Source: DASZBX01 sp035943635 (lineage in GTDB: Bacteria; Actinomycetota; Actinomycetes; Streptomycetales; Catenulisporaceae). Taken from it: a stretch of DNA of 64,000 nt. Under the pieces are notes generated by a model that made no database searches, had not been told where the DNA came from, and saw nothing but the letters and a program-made list of their open reading frames with translations. Numbering within the stretch: position 1 is the stretch's first letter; each line of letters starts with the position of its first letter. The stretch is taken from assembly GCA_035943635.1 (NCBI GenBank), contig DASZBX010000106.1, positions 62,001 to 126,000 on the forward strand. Reading direction: 5' to 3'. Positions 17,892-25,656 of this stretch are shown here, piece after piece. A program made the translations under genes and the position numbers.

Positions 17892-18562
17892 CTACTGGCG
17901 GGCCGTGACCCCGGCCAGGATCAGGTCGACGCCCGCGAGGAACTCGGCCTCGTCGTCGTGCTCGCGCAACTGTCCCGCGATGCTCCGGATGAACGCGTAC
18001 TCGCCCGGGTCCAGGCTCTCCCAGGCGTTTGACAGGGCTTTGAGGATCTCGGTCCGGTCCGCGCCCGGCTGCTGCGCCCGGGTGTTGGCGGCGTTCTGGT
18101 TGCTCACCCCGAGTATGTAGTACATCAGCGCGGACACCGCGGTGAACTGGGCGGCGTCGGGCACCCGAGCGCCTGGACCTGGCGGCCGAGGCGTTCCATG
18201 ACCCGCAGGATCGGCGACTGCGAGGTGCCGCGGGCCAGCTGCGGGCCGACCCAGGGGTGCGCGTCGATCGCGTCGAACAGGCCCAGCGCGAGCGCGCGGA
18301 CCGCCTGCTGCGGCGCCGCGTCGGCGGTCGGGGCGGTGACCGCGCGAGCGACGACGGCGTCGGTGGCGGCGTCGAGCAGCTCGTCCTTGTTGGCGACGTG
18401 CCAGTAGAGCGCCCCGGGCCCGGTGGCCAGGTGCAGCGCCAGCGCGCGGAAGGTGAGCCCGCCCTCCCCGTCCCGGTCGAGCAGCTCGACCGCGGCCGAG
18501 ACGATCCGCTCCCGGGACAGCGGCTGCTCCCGGCGCCCGGTCCGGCGCGTCGTGGTTGCCAT
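17892..18562 (-). pseudogene. TetR repressor interrupted by a one-base frameshift
   Basis: The N-terminal part is intact from ATG 18562: HTH in ERIVSAAVELLDRDGEGGLT followed by FRALALHLATGPGALYWHV. The protein text continues to RLGRQVQALG, then switches frame at the GGG run at 18164-18166 and goes on as VPDAAQFTAVSALMYYILGV through EYAFIRSIAGQLREHDDEAE to the TetR_C end at 17892. Restoring one G gives a normal 223-residue TetR/AcrR regulator. Either a recent mutation or a homopolymer sequencing error. It is divergent from the monooxygenase at 18678, with two palindromic operators between them, so it was (or is) that gene's repressor. Confidence 0.8.
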
Positions 18563-18580
18563 GCCTCCATCTTGACACAC

Positions 18581-18624
18581 CTGGAACGCCGTTCCGGCTT
18601 GACTTCGCTGGAACAACGTTCCAG
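18581..18624. promoter_or_regulatory. Twin TetR operators
   Basis: CTGGAAC-AAC-GTTCCAG (18608-18624) is a perfect 7-bp inverted repeat; CTGGAAC-GCC-GTTCCGG (18581-18597) is the same with one mismatch. Centres are 27 bp apart, between the divergent TetR and monooxygenase genes. A TTGACA hexamer sits at 18572-18577, beside the first site. Confidence 0.75.
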
Positions 18625-18677
18625 AGGTGACCGGCCGGGCCCCCGCCCGGCGGCCTGCGAAGGGAAGGAAAACCGCG

Positions 18678-19832
18678 ATGACCACTCCGGTCACGATCAT
18701 CGGTGCGGGCCTCGGCGGCCTCACCCTCGCCCGCGTCCTGCACGTCCACGGCATCCCCGCGACGATCTACGAGGCCGACCCCTCGGCCGAGGCCCGCACC
18801 CAGGGCGGCCAGCTCGACATCCACGAGGCCGACGGCCAGCGCGCCCTCGAGGCGGCCGGCCTGACCGAGCAGTTCCGCGCGATCATCCACGAGGGCGGCG
18901 AGGCCACCCGCGTGCTCGACCCGAACGCCGGACCGCTGTTCGACGAGCCCGACGAGGGCACCGGCGCGCGCCCCGAGGTGCTGCGCGGCGACCTGCGCCG
19001 GATCCTGCTCGACTCCCTCCCGGCCGGCACGATCCGCTGGGACCACAAGGTCACCGAGGTCAAGCCGCTCGGCTACGGGACGTACGAACTGCACTTCGCG
19101 AACGGCCAGACCGCCGCCACCGGCCTGCTGGTCGGCGCGGACGGCGCCTGGTCGCGGATCCGGCCGCTATTGTCCGACGCGAAGCCCGAGTACGCCGGCG
19201 CCACGTTCGTCGAGACCTACCTGTACGACGTGGAGGAACGCCACCCCGCGACGGCCGCGATCGTCGGCGGCGGCGCGATGTACGCGCTGACCCCCGGAAA
19301 GGGCATCGTCGCCCACCGCGAGGCTGGGGACATCCTGCACGCGTACGTCGAACTGGGCCGCCCGGCCGAGTGGTTCGCCGCGATCGACTTCGCCGACCCG
19401 CCCGCCGCCACCGCGCGGATCGCGGCCGAGTTCGAGGGCTGGGCCCCCGAGCTGACCGCGCTGGTCACCGATGGTGAAACCGCGCCGGTCCCGCGCATGA
19501 TCTACACGCTGCCGAACGCCCACCGCTGGGACCGCGTGCCCGGCGTCACCCTTCTGGGCGACGCCGCGCACCTGATGCCGCCGTCCGGGGACGGCGCGAA
19601 CCTGGCCATGTTCGACGGCGCCCAGTTGGCTCAGGCGATCGCCGCGCACCCGGATGACGTCGAGGCGGCGTTGGCCGGGTACGAAGCCGAGATGTTCGCG
19701 CGCAGCGAGGCGTTCGCCGCGGATGCGCACGAGATCCTGGATCTGTGTCTGGGTGAGCGTTCACCCTTCGGGCTGATCGATCTCATCTCTGGTGCCATGT
19801 ATGCGGGCGGCGGCGGGTCTGCGCAGGACTGA
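18678..19832 (+). CDS. FAD-dependent monooxygenase, TetX-like
   Basis: Flavoprotein hydroxylase of 384 residues. N-terminal FAD Rossmann motif VTIIGAGLGGLTLARVL; the DLRRILLDSLPAGTIRWDHK region and the second FAD motif LLGDAAHLMPPSGDGAN match the tetracycline monooxygenase TetX pattern closely (also ARTQGGQLDIHEADGQRALE near residue 50). Cytosolic, NAD(P)H- and O2-dependent. ATG 18678 has GAAGGGAAGG upstream. Together with a TetR having twin operators this looks like an inducible drug- or aromatic-inactivating unit. Tetracycline as the actual substrate is only a possibility: TetX-like folds act on many polycyclic aromatics. Confidence 0.85.
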   Translation: MTTPVTIIGAGLGGLTLARVLHVHGIPATIYEADPSAEARTQGGQLDIHEADGQRALEAAGLTEQFRAIIHEGGEATRVLDPNAGPLFDEPDEGTGARPEVLRGDLRRILLDSLPAGTIRWDHKVTEVKPLGYGTYELHFANGQTAATGLLVGADGAWSRIRPLLSDAKPEYAGATFVETYLYDVEERHPATAAIVGGGAMYALTPGKGIVAHREAGDILHAYVELGRPAEWFAAIDFADPPAATARIAAEFEGWAPELTALVTDGETAPVPRMIYTLPNAHRWDRVPGVTLLGDAAHLMPPSGDGANLAMFDGAQLAQAIAAHPDDVEAALAGYEAEMFARSEAFAADAHEILDLCLGERSPFGLIDLISGAMYAGGGGSAQD

Positions 19833-19880
19833 TCCCCGCGATCTGCCTGGCCTGCCTGGCCCGCCTGGCATGCTGCGCTT

Positions 19881-20275
19881 CTAGTCCCACCAGAACATCC
19901 ACAGATTGACTCCAAGGAGACTGTCGACGTACTCGGGAAACGAGTCGGAGATCTGGTACACGTCGTCCGGCGCGAACACGAGGTGCTCGCAGCCGATGTG
20001 CGCCGCGGCGGCCCGGTCGCCCGGCGCGGCGGCGACACTGACCCCGCCCCGCCGTCGTCGACCAGCAACGGCCACAGCCCGCTGACCACGAACCCCGCCC
20101 GAGCCCAGGCCAGATCCTGCGCCGTCGGCACGCCGTCGCTGACCCAGTACAGCGGCCCGACCCCCGGAACGTCGACAACGTGCCCCACCGGCAACGCCCG
20201 CCGCACCAACCCGATCGACGCCCCACTCGGATCCGAAGCCAACGCCCGCAACACGGCATCATGATTCATCGGCAT
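19881..20275 (-). pseudogene. Small hypothetical gene with frameshift in a G run
   Basis: From ATG 20275/20269 (MNHDAVLRALASDPSGASIG, VVDVPGVGPLYWVSDGVPTA) the frame runs to LLVDDGGAGS. Past the GGGG runs at about 20042-20054 the sensible text is in the next frame (VSVAAAPGDRAAAAHIGCEH, LVFAPDDVYQISDSFPEY) and stops at 19881 after NLWMFWWD. One inserted G restores a protein of about 131 residues. The family is not recognised. Confidence 0.55.
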
Positions 20276-20386
20276 GATGGTGATCGTAAGGACCGGTGCC
20301 GACAAGGATGTACAGGCCTAGTTCGGCGCCGCTGCTGAAGCCGCCATCGCGCGGCAGGCGCCCGTGCGCCCGCCCCGCCGCCCCGC

Positions 20387-22513
20387 TCACACCAGGGCGA
20401 GGGCCTTCTCGCAGGCTTCGCGCCGCTCGTTCAGCAGTTGCGCGTCGCAGTCCGGCAGGGTCAGGGCGCGGTCGTAGTCGCGCAGGGCGGCTTCGGGGTC
20501 GCTCAGTGCCTCGTGCACGGAGCCGCGGTTGAACAGCAGGTCGGGGTCCTCGCCGGCCAGGTCGACGGCGCGGTCCAGGTCGGCCAGGGCCCGGGCGCCG
20601 TCGCCGGCGTTGAAGGCCAGGATGGCGCGGGACACCAGGGCCTGGTAGAGCGCCGGGTCCAGGCGCAGGGCCTCGTCCAGCGCCGCGACGGCGCCGGGGG
20701 CGTCGCCGGTCTCGGCCAGGGCCCGGCCCAGGACGGCCAGCAGCCGGGGCTGCTGCGGGTCGGCGGCCAGGGCGCGGCGGACGATCCCGGCCGCCGCGGC
20801 GGCCTGATTCTCCGGGTCCGCGTCCAGCAGCAGCGAGGCCAGGCTGATCGTGGACTCGAGGTTGACCGGGTCCAGTTCCAGCGCGCGGGCCAGGCTGCGC
20901 ACCGCGCCGTCGAGGTCACCGAGGCCGACCAGGATCTCGGCCCGGTTGTGGAACAGTTCGGGGAAGGGCGGGCCGAGGGTTTCGGCGTGGGCGTAGTCGG
21001 CCAGCGCGCCGGGGCCGTCGCCGGCCCGGAAGCGCAGGTTGCCCCGGTCGAAGTGGTACTCCGGGTGGTGCGGGTCGAGCTCGATCACCTCGTTCAGGTC
21101 CGTCAGCGCCTCGTCCCGGCGGCCGAGGGCGGCCAGCAGCTGGGAGCGGTTGTGGCGCAGGACCGAGCGGTGCAGCAGGTGCTTGTCGACCACGAGCTCC
21201 CGGTCGAGCAGGCCCAGCGCCTCCTCCACGAGCTCGAGGGCGTCGGTCGGGGAGCCGGCGTGCATCACGGCCAGAGCGAGCCCGTTGCTCATGAAGGCGG
21301 TGTAGAAGGCCCGGTCGGCCGGCTCCTGGAGCTGGCCGGCCAGGGCGACCGCGGTGTTCAGGTGAGTGATCGCCAGATTGTGGTCCCGGCGCGCGGAATC
21401 CTCCCAGCGCGTGTAGAGCATGCCCAGGGCGTACTGCAGCGACATCACCTGGCGCGGCACGCGGGTGCGGGCCAGGGTGGCGAAGTAGCTCGCCTCACTG
21501 CGCTCGGGGTGTCCCATCAGCCCGTAGATCTGGCCGCGGCGCAGTCCGGCGTGCTGCTCGAAGTTCTTGTGCCCGTCCGTGCCGACGGCCAGCTGCTCCA
21601 AGCGGTCCAGGCACTCCAGGACTCCGTGGTAGTAGCCCATGCTCATGCAGTAGCTCTCGGCCTGGGCGTACAGGGGCCAGGCCTCGGTGAGCGGGTCCGC
21701 GCCGTGCAGCCGCTGGTAGAGCAGCGCGCCGAGACGCACGGAATACTCCCCGCCGGCTTCCAGAACGCCGGCGCGCTCGTTGTGCAGGCGCACGCGCTCG
21801 TCCACGGTCAGCGTCTCGTAGGCGGCGCGGGTGGCGTCGTCGTCGCCGGTACCGTCCTCGGCTACGTAGGCGCGCGCGAGGTCCAGGGCGTCAGCAGGCT
21901 CCTGTGTCGCCGGACGGTCCGTCGCGGGCGCCTCGATCCGGTGCGCCCGCTCGGCCAGCAGCGGGGCCAGGCCGTCCGCGGCGTCGTCCGGCGCGGGGAC
22001 TGCGGTCGAGCCCACGATGATCCGGACCACGGCCGGGTCCAGCCGGCGCAGAGCCGTGGCGAGGAACTCGCGGTCGGTGTGGTCCGCCTCGTCCGCGGTG
22101 TCGAAGGCGAGCGTCAGGCCGCCCGGGCGGGTCCGGCCGCAGGCGAGCAGCAGCTCCACCAGGTTGTTGCTGATCCGCTGGGTGCGCTGGAACGAGTACC
22201 AGCGCGTGCGCTCGTCGTACGGCGCGAGCGAGGTCAGGGTGTCCGGGGCGCTGCCGACCAGCGGTTCCAGCTCCGGCGCGGCGCACAGGATCGCCGCGAC
22301 GTACCCGGAGACCAGGTCGGCGTGCGTCCGGACGGCCACGGGGATCAGGGCCCGCAGCAGCGAGCCGGCGCCGGTGTACGGGCCGCGGGCGCCGCGGTGG
22401 CAGTCCACGGCGACGTCCGCCGCAGCAACCTGCGACAGCGCGGCTGCGCGGTCGCGCCGCGTGGCGCCGACGATCCACAGGTGTTCCGGGCGGACGTGCG
22501 CAGACATGGACAT
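20387..22513 (-). CDS. TPR protein of putative RiPP operon
   Basis: Soluble 708-residue protein. Residues 1-230 resemble a degenerate STAND/AAA-like or regulatory domain (LWIVGATRRDRAAALSQVAA, CHRGARGPYTGAGSLLRALI, GLTLAFDTADEADHTDREFL) without a clear Walker A. From about 290 on there are at least ten TPR-like helical pairs; the last six are canonical (DEALTDLNEVIELDPHHPEY, GDLDGAVRSLARALELDPVN, GARALADLDRAVDLAGEDPD, PEAALRDYDRALTLPDCDAQ). It lies 42 bases behind the RRE/M50 gene on the same strand, so it is probably cotranscribed. Similar TPR proteins with a CHR..GPYTG segment occur in other actinobacterial peptide loci. A scaffold or regulator role for peptide maturation is an inference. 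Confidence 0.8.
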   Translation of the reverse strand: MSMSAHVRPEHLWIVGATRRDRAAALSQVAAADVAVDCHRGARGPYTGAGSLLRALIPVAVRTHADLVSGYVAAILCAAPELEPLVGSAPDTLTSLAPYDERTRWYSFQRTQRISNNLVELLLACGRTRPGGLTLAFDTADEADHTDREFLATALRRLDPAVVRIIVGSTAVPAPDDAADGLAPLLAERAHRIEAPATDRPATQEPADALDLARAYVAEDGTGDDDATRAAYETLTVDERVRLHNERAGVLEAGGEYSVRLGALLYQRLHGADPLTEAWPLYAQAESYCMSMGYYHGVLECLDRLEQLAVGTDGHKNFEQHAGLRRGQIYGLMGHPERSEASYFATLARTRVPRQVMSLQYALGMLYTRWEDSARRDHNLAITHLNTAVALAGQLQEPADRAFYTAFMSNGLALAVMHAGSPTDALELVEEALGLLDRELVVDKHLLHRSVLRHNRSQLLAALGRRDEALTDLNEVIELDPHHPEYHFDRGNLRFRAGDGPGALADYAHAETLGPPFPELFHNRAEILVGLGDLDGAVRSLARALELDPVNLESTISLASLLLDADPENQAAAAAGIVRRALAADPQQPRLLAVLGRALAETGDAPGAVAALDEALRLDPALYQALVSRAILAFNAGDGARALADLDRAVDLAGEDPDLLFNRGSVHEALSDPEAALRDYDRALTLPDCDAQLLNERREACEKALALV

Positions 22514-22555
22514 CTCCGATGGCCTCTTCTCAGAGTCGAGACGTGGCGGGGTGGA

Positions 22556-23764
22556 TCACGCCGCGGAATGGGTGTGGGCTGCGGGCCGGTTCTTGCCGCG
22601 GGACCCCAGGCTCAGGACGGCCACCAGGCTGAACTGGCCGATGACCATGGCCAGCGAGATGACGGCGTCCCAGAACTGGGTGCTGGTCGCGCCGGTGGCG
22701 ATCCCCTCGGCCACCTGCCGGAGGTAGGTGACGACCACCGGCCCGATGGTGGCCAGGCCGCCGCCCACGGTGAGCACGATCCCGGCCGCGGTCAGCGGGG
22801 CGAACCAGCGCAGCACCGCGCGCTCGTGCGGCGTGAACGAGGGGTCCAGCGGCTGGCGGCGCAGCCGCGCGCGCAGGACGCTGCGGGTCATGCCCTTCAA
22901 GTCGGTGATTTTCAGGAGCGAGGAGAGCACGTGGTGCATGTCGGTCTCCAGGAAGAACAGGAACTGCCAGGCGAAGCGCATGCCGGTGAAGTACGCGGCG
23001 GCCACGGCGATCCGACCGACCAGCTGCGCCGGGCCGTCGATGGTCGCGGCGCTGATCAGGACCAGCGTGCACAGGACCATCGAGTCGGTGATCATCCCGG
23101 CCAGGAAGATCAGGTAGCGTTGGCGCCGCGGGACGCTGTAGACCCCGGTCAGGGTCGTCTGGAAGACCACGAAGTACAGGCGGCGGCCGATCCCCACCCG
23201 GCTCCTGATCCCGATCCGGCGCCCGGCCAGGACATGGGAGAGCTCGTGCAGGTACATCAGCGGCAGCTCCACCGCGATCATCACCAGCGGGATCAGCACG
23301 AGGTAGCCGGTGAAGAAGACGTGGGTGGCGCTCGGGCGGGTCTGGGGCCGGGTGACCATGCTCCAGCCGGCCGCAGCGGCGATGACCGCGGCCACGAGGG
23401 CGCCGGCGCGGGAGTAGACGAGGGACGCAGTGCGCTGAAATCGCAGTGGCCTGACATCGGCGGCGGTCGCCGCCGGCTCCGGCCGCGCCGGCGGACCGGC
23501 CGGCTGGTCCGGCCGGAGGAAACCGAGTTCCCCCACCTGCACCAGGAAGTCGGCGATGTCCAGGGCCTCGTCGTAGGTCTGCTCGTACCAGGTGGCCACG
23601 TGCGCCGGAGTCATGCCCTCGCCCAGGCGGCGCAGCACGGCGGCGCCGTCGGCCGACAGCACGGCGTAGGACTCGATGTCGGCCCGCCCGACGACGACTT
23701 CGTCCCCTTCGTCGACGAACGTCAGAGGGTGCAGGGCGACGGTTCGAGTGTCGAGGTCTACCAT
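22556..23764 (-). CDS. Membrane M50-like zinc protease with N-terminal PqqD/RRE-like domain
   Basis: 402 residues. Residues 1-85 (MVDLDTRTVALHPLTFVDEG, VLSADGAAVLRRLGEGMTPA, ALDIADFLVQVGELGFL) have the winged-helix PqqD/RiPP-recognition layout. Then several transmembrane helices with HELSH at 173-177 (HExxH zinc site) and a second metal region LETDMHHVLSSLLKITDL near 272-289, which matches the LDGY..L.DLL..PNL block of 'putative peptide zinc metalloproteases' with Asp275 as likely third ligand. It would bind the leader of the 50-residue peptide encoded 130 bases upstream and cleave or export it at the membrane. The start is ATG 23764; the long in-frame extension upstream covers the peptide gene and is Arg/Ser-rich. 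Confidence 0.82.
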   Translation of the reverse strand: MVDLDTRTVALHPLTFVDEGDEVVVGRADIESYAVLSADGAAVLRRLGEGMTPAHVATWYEQTYDEALDIADFLVQVGELGFLRPDQPAGPPARPEPAATAADVRPLRFQRTASLVYSRAGALVAAVIAAAAGWSMVTRPQTRPSATHVFFTGYLVLIPLVMIAVELPLMYLHELSHVLAGRRIGIRSRVGIGRRLYFVVFQTTLTGVYSVPRRQRYLIFLAGMITDSMVLCTLVLISAATIDGPAQLVGRIAVAAAYFTGMRFAWQFLFFLETDMHHVLSSLLKITDLKGMTRSVLRARLRRQPLDPSFTPHERAVLRWFAPLTAAGIVLTVGGGLATIGPVVVTYLRQVAEGIATGATSTQFWDAVISLAMVIGQFSLVAVLSLGSRGKNRPAAHTHSAA

Positions 23765-23831
23765 GTGCGCGCCCTCATGTTCCTTCAGTCGGATCAGAAG
23801 CCGGATGACATCGTGCGGGCGGGCCCGGGAC

Positions 23832-23872
23832 GACGGTGCCGGTGCAGCCCTCGGGCTGCGCCCGGCACCGTC
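23832..23872 (-). terminator. Long hairpin between peptide gene and protease gene
   Basis: Outer 11-bp stem (23832-23842 with 23862-23872) and inner 7-bp stem (23844-23850 with 23853-23859) form a nearly continuous structure 22 bases after the peptide stop. Typical position for a partial terminator or RNA-stability hairpin that raises precursor-peptide expression over downstream genes. Confidence 0.7.
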
Positions 23873-23894
23873 CGTACGCGAAGGCGCTACCGGT

Positions 23895-24047
23895 TTAGAA
23901 CGGGATCGGGATCGGGGGGATCGGGACCGGCGGGATCGGCGGGCAGGTGATCGGGTCACCGTAGAACGCGGCGGAGACGCTGGTCAGCCGCACGGGCCCG
24001 ACCTTGCGCACGCTCAGCTGCTTCATCCGGGGGGAATTGGCGTTCAT
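23895..24047 (-). CDS. Putative RiPP precursor peptide with Pro/Ile-repeat tail
   Basis: Fifty-residue ORF not recognised by length. ATG 24047 has AAGGAG with a 7-base spacer, and it follows a good promoter and leader. The N-terminal part is basic and leader-like (MNANSPRMKQLSVRKVGPVR, then LTSVSAAFYGDPIT); the C-terminal 16 residues are CPPIPPVPIPPIPIPF, with one Cys (35) and alternating Pro-Ile/Val. No signal peptide. The next genes on the strand encode an RRE-bearing membrane protease and a TPR protein. I infer a ribosomally made, post-translationally processed peptide whose leader is read by the RRE. What modification occurs, if any, cannot be told. Confidence 0.78.
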   Translation of the reverse strand: MNANSPRMKQLSVRKVGPVRLTSVSAAFYGDPITCPPIPPVPIPPIPIPF

Positions 24048-24068
24048 CCAAGACTCCTTCCGACGGAA

Positions 24069-24092
24069 CGGCCGGCCCGGACGGGCCGGCCG
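24069..24092 (-). promoter_or_regulatory. GC hairpin in the 5' leader of the peptide gene
   Basis: CGGCCGGCCCG (24069-24079) pairs perfectly with CGGGCCGGCCG (24082-24092), ending about 22 bases from the start codon, just before the ribosome-binding site. Could stabilise the mRNA or modulate translation. Confidence 0.55.
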
Positions 24093-24147
24093 ACGTGCAG
24101 TGGTCTGTGTTCTGTGTACCGAGGAGGCGCCTCCCGGTCATGTTTCA

Positions 24148-24176
24148 TTGATACCGAGCAGCGATTTTCATGTCAA
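24148..24176 (-). promoter_or_regulatory. Sigma-70-type promoter of the peptide operon
   Basis: On the minus strand: TTGACA, 17-base spacer, TATCAA. A perfect -35 and 4/6 -10, with about 95 bases from the expected start site to the peptide ATG. Confidence 0.75.
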
Positions 24177-24180
24177 CATC

Positions 24181-24192
24181 ATGAATATTCAT
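24181..24192. promoter_or_regulatory. 12-bp palindrome beside the promoter
   Basis: ATGAATATTCAT is perfectly symmetric and lies 5 bases upstream of the -35 hexamer of the peptide operon. An operator or activator site is plausible. Confidence 0.55.
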
Positions 24193-24440
24193 AGGGGTGC
24201 ACAGGGGTTCGGCCCTCCGGCCGGGCGGTGATCTCCCGGGTTCGGTCCGGGTGGTCGCCGCCTGCTGAAACACCGGGTCGCGGGCGGTGTCCGGGAGGCC
24301 CGCGCGCGCCGGGGCCGCGGGGCGATCTTCCATCCGGGGGTGACTGCTGGGCCGTTCCGGTGAATCCGGCGGCCGCAGGGTTCAGATGTCTGCCGGATCG
24401 GCATTCTCCTTCTGTCGGAAATATACCCGTTAGGAGCATT

Positions 24441-25631
24441 ATGACTACGAAGTCCAGGTTCTTCCCGTTCCAGCTCGCCCGCGACGACACCGCCGCCGCG
24501 GTCGCCTTCATGCGCCCGGGCCGGGACGTCGAGGCCGCACCCGGTGCCGAGGCCGAGGTCACGCCGATCGACCAGCAGCTGGCCGACTCCTTCAACGCCA
24601 ACAACGCAGTGCTGGCCTACGTCCTGGCCCTGACCGGCAGCACCCTGCCCACGATCTCGCCGGTGCCCACCTGGTACCAGTCCTTCGTCAACAGCTTCTC
24701 GGAGGCCAAGACGCACGCGATGCTGTGGCAGAACACCGTCACCCCCGGGCTGATCGCCATCCCCACCGGGATCCTGAACTTCGCCCCGCTGTGGAGCCTG
24801 CACACCTCCACCATCAGCCAGGCGATCGCCGTGCTCGACCACAACCCCCAGAACCCGGAGGCCAAGCAGGCGATCCGCAGTTCCCTGGCCTCGCTGCACT
24901 CCGCGGTGACGCTGCAGAAGAACACCGCCACCGACTTCCAGAAGAAGATCGACGACTTCGCCGACCACCTGACCACCGACGCGCAGAAGATGCAGGCCGC
25001 GATCGGCGACGCCACCAAGCAGGCCGGCTACAACAGGGACCAGGTCCAGCAGCTGACCAGGTCCGTCAACGCGCTCAACGACGAGATCGCCAAGTGGCAG
25101 ACCGTGGTGACCGCGGCCGCGATCGCCGCCGGCGTGTCGTTCTGGGTCGGCGCCGTCATCGCCATCTTCACCTTCGGCGCGGGCCTGGCCTTCGGCATCG
25201 TCGGCGCCGTGACCGGCATCGCCCTGCTGATCGCGGCCGAGGTGAAGATCAAGCAGCTGTCCGCGCAGATCCTGCAGGACCAGGCCAAGATGAACGACCT
25301 GAACCTGCAGATCGCCGCGCTCACCGTGCTCGGCCAGAACCTCAACACCCTGGTCAGCCTGTCCAGCCAGGCCGGCAAGCAGGTCAAGCTGATCCTGGCC
25401 GCCTGGCAGGAGCTGGAGAAGCAGCTGGCCCAGGTGATCGCCGACATCGACGGCGCCAAGGGCAACCTGGACCCGTTGAACCTGCCGCTGCTCGAGCGCG
25501 ACATGGTCAGCGCGAACAGCGACTGGCAGGCGCTGCAGAAGTTCTGCGCCGTCCTCGCGGGGATCCAGTACAACCAGGCGGCCCCGCCGTCGGTCGTCCT
25601 GCCCACCGCGCCCAAGCTGGTCACGGTCTGA
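24441..25631 (+). CDS. Alpha-helical pore-forming-toxin-like protein (HBL/NHE type)
   Basis: 396 residues, mostly long amphipathic helices. Residues about 150-220 form a coiled coil (LQKNTATDFQKKIDDFADHL; QVQQLTRSVNALNDEIAKWQ), 221-267 is a hydrophobic Gly/Ala-rich hairpin (TAAAIAAGVSFWVGAVIAIF, GAVTGIALLIAAEVKIKQ), and another long helix follows (QILQDQAKMNDLNLQIAALT). This long-helix/hydrophobic-hairpin/long-helix plan is that of Bacillus haemolytic enterotoxin family proteins. No Sec signal peptide is seen; ATG 24441 has TAGGAG. It is divergent from the RiPP-like operon, which may be its partner or immunity system. A secreted or cell-released pore former is inferred from fold pattern only. 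Confidence 0.75.
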   Translation: MTTKSRFFPFQLARDDTAAAVAFMRPGRDVEAAPGAEAEVTPIDQQLADSFNANNAVLAYVLALTGSTLPTISPVPTWYQSFVNSFSEAKTHAMLWQNTVTPGLIAIPTGILNFAPLWSLHTSTISQAIAVLDHNPQNPEAKQAIRSSLASLHSAVTLQKNTATDFQKKIDDFADHLTTDAQKMQAAIGDATKQAGYNRDQVQQLTRSVNALNDEIAKWQTVVTAAAIAAGVSFWVGAVIAIFTFGAGLAFGIVGAVTGIALLIAAEVKIKQLSAQILQDQAKMNDLNLQIAALTVLGQNLNTLVSLSSQAGKQVKLILAAWQELEKQLAQVIADIDGAKGNLDPLNLPLLERDMVSANSDWQALQKFCAVLAGIQYNQAAPPSVVLPTAPKLVTV

Positions 25632-25656
25632 CCGTAGGTCGCGCAGCCCGCGAGGT

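Larger units (their letters stand above)
24048..24440. other. Divergent intergenic region, peptide operon/pore-forming protein
   Basis: 393 bases. It contains a strong minus-strand promoter (24148-24176), an adjacent palindrome (24181-24192), a leader hairpin (24069-24092) and, toward the plus strand, about 240 bases with no further gene, ending in a TAGGAG ribosome-binding site at 24431-24436. The 24140-24195 stretch is unusually AT-rich for this genome. Confidence 0.6.
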
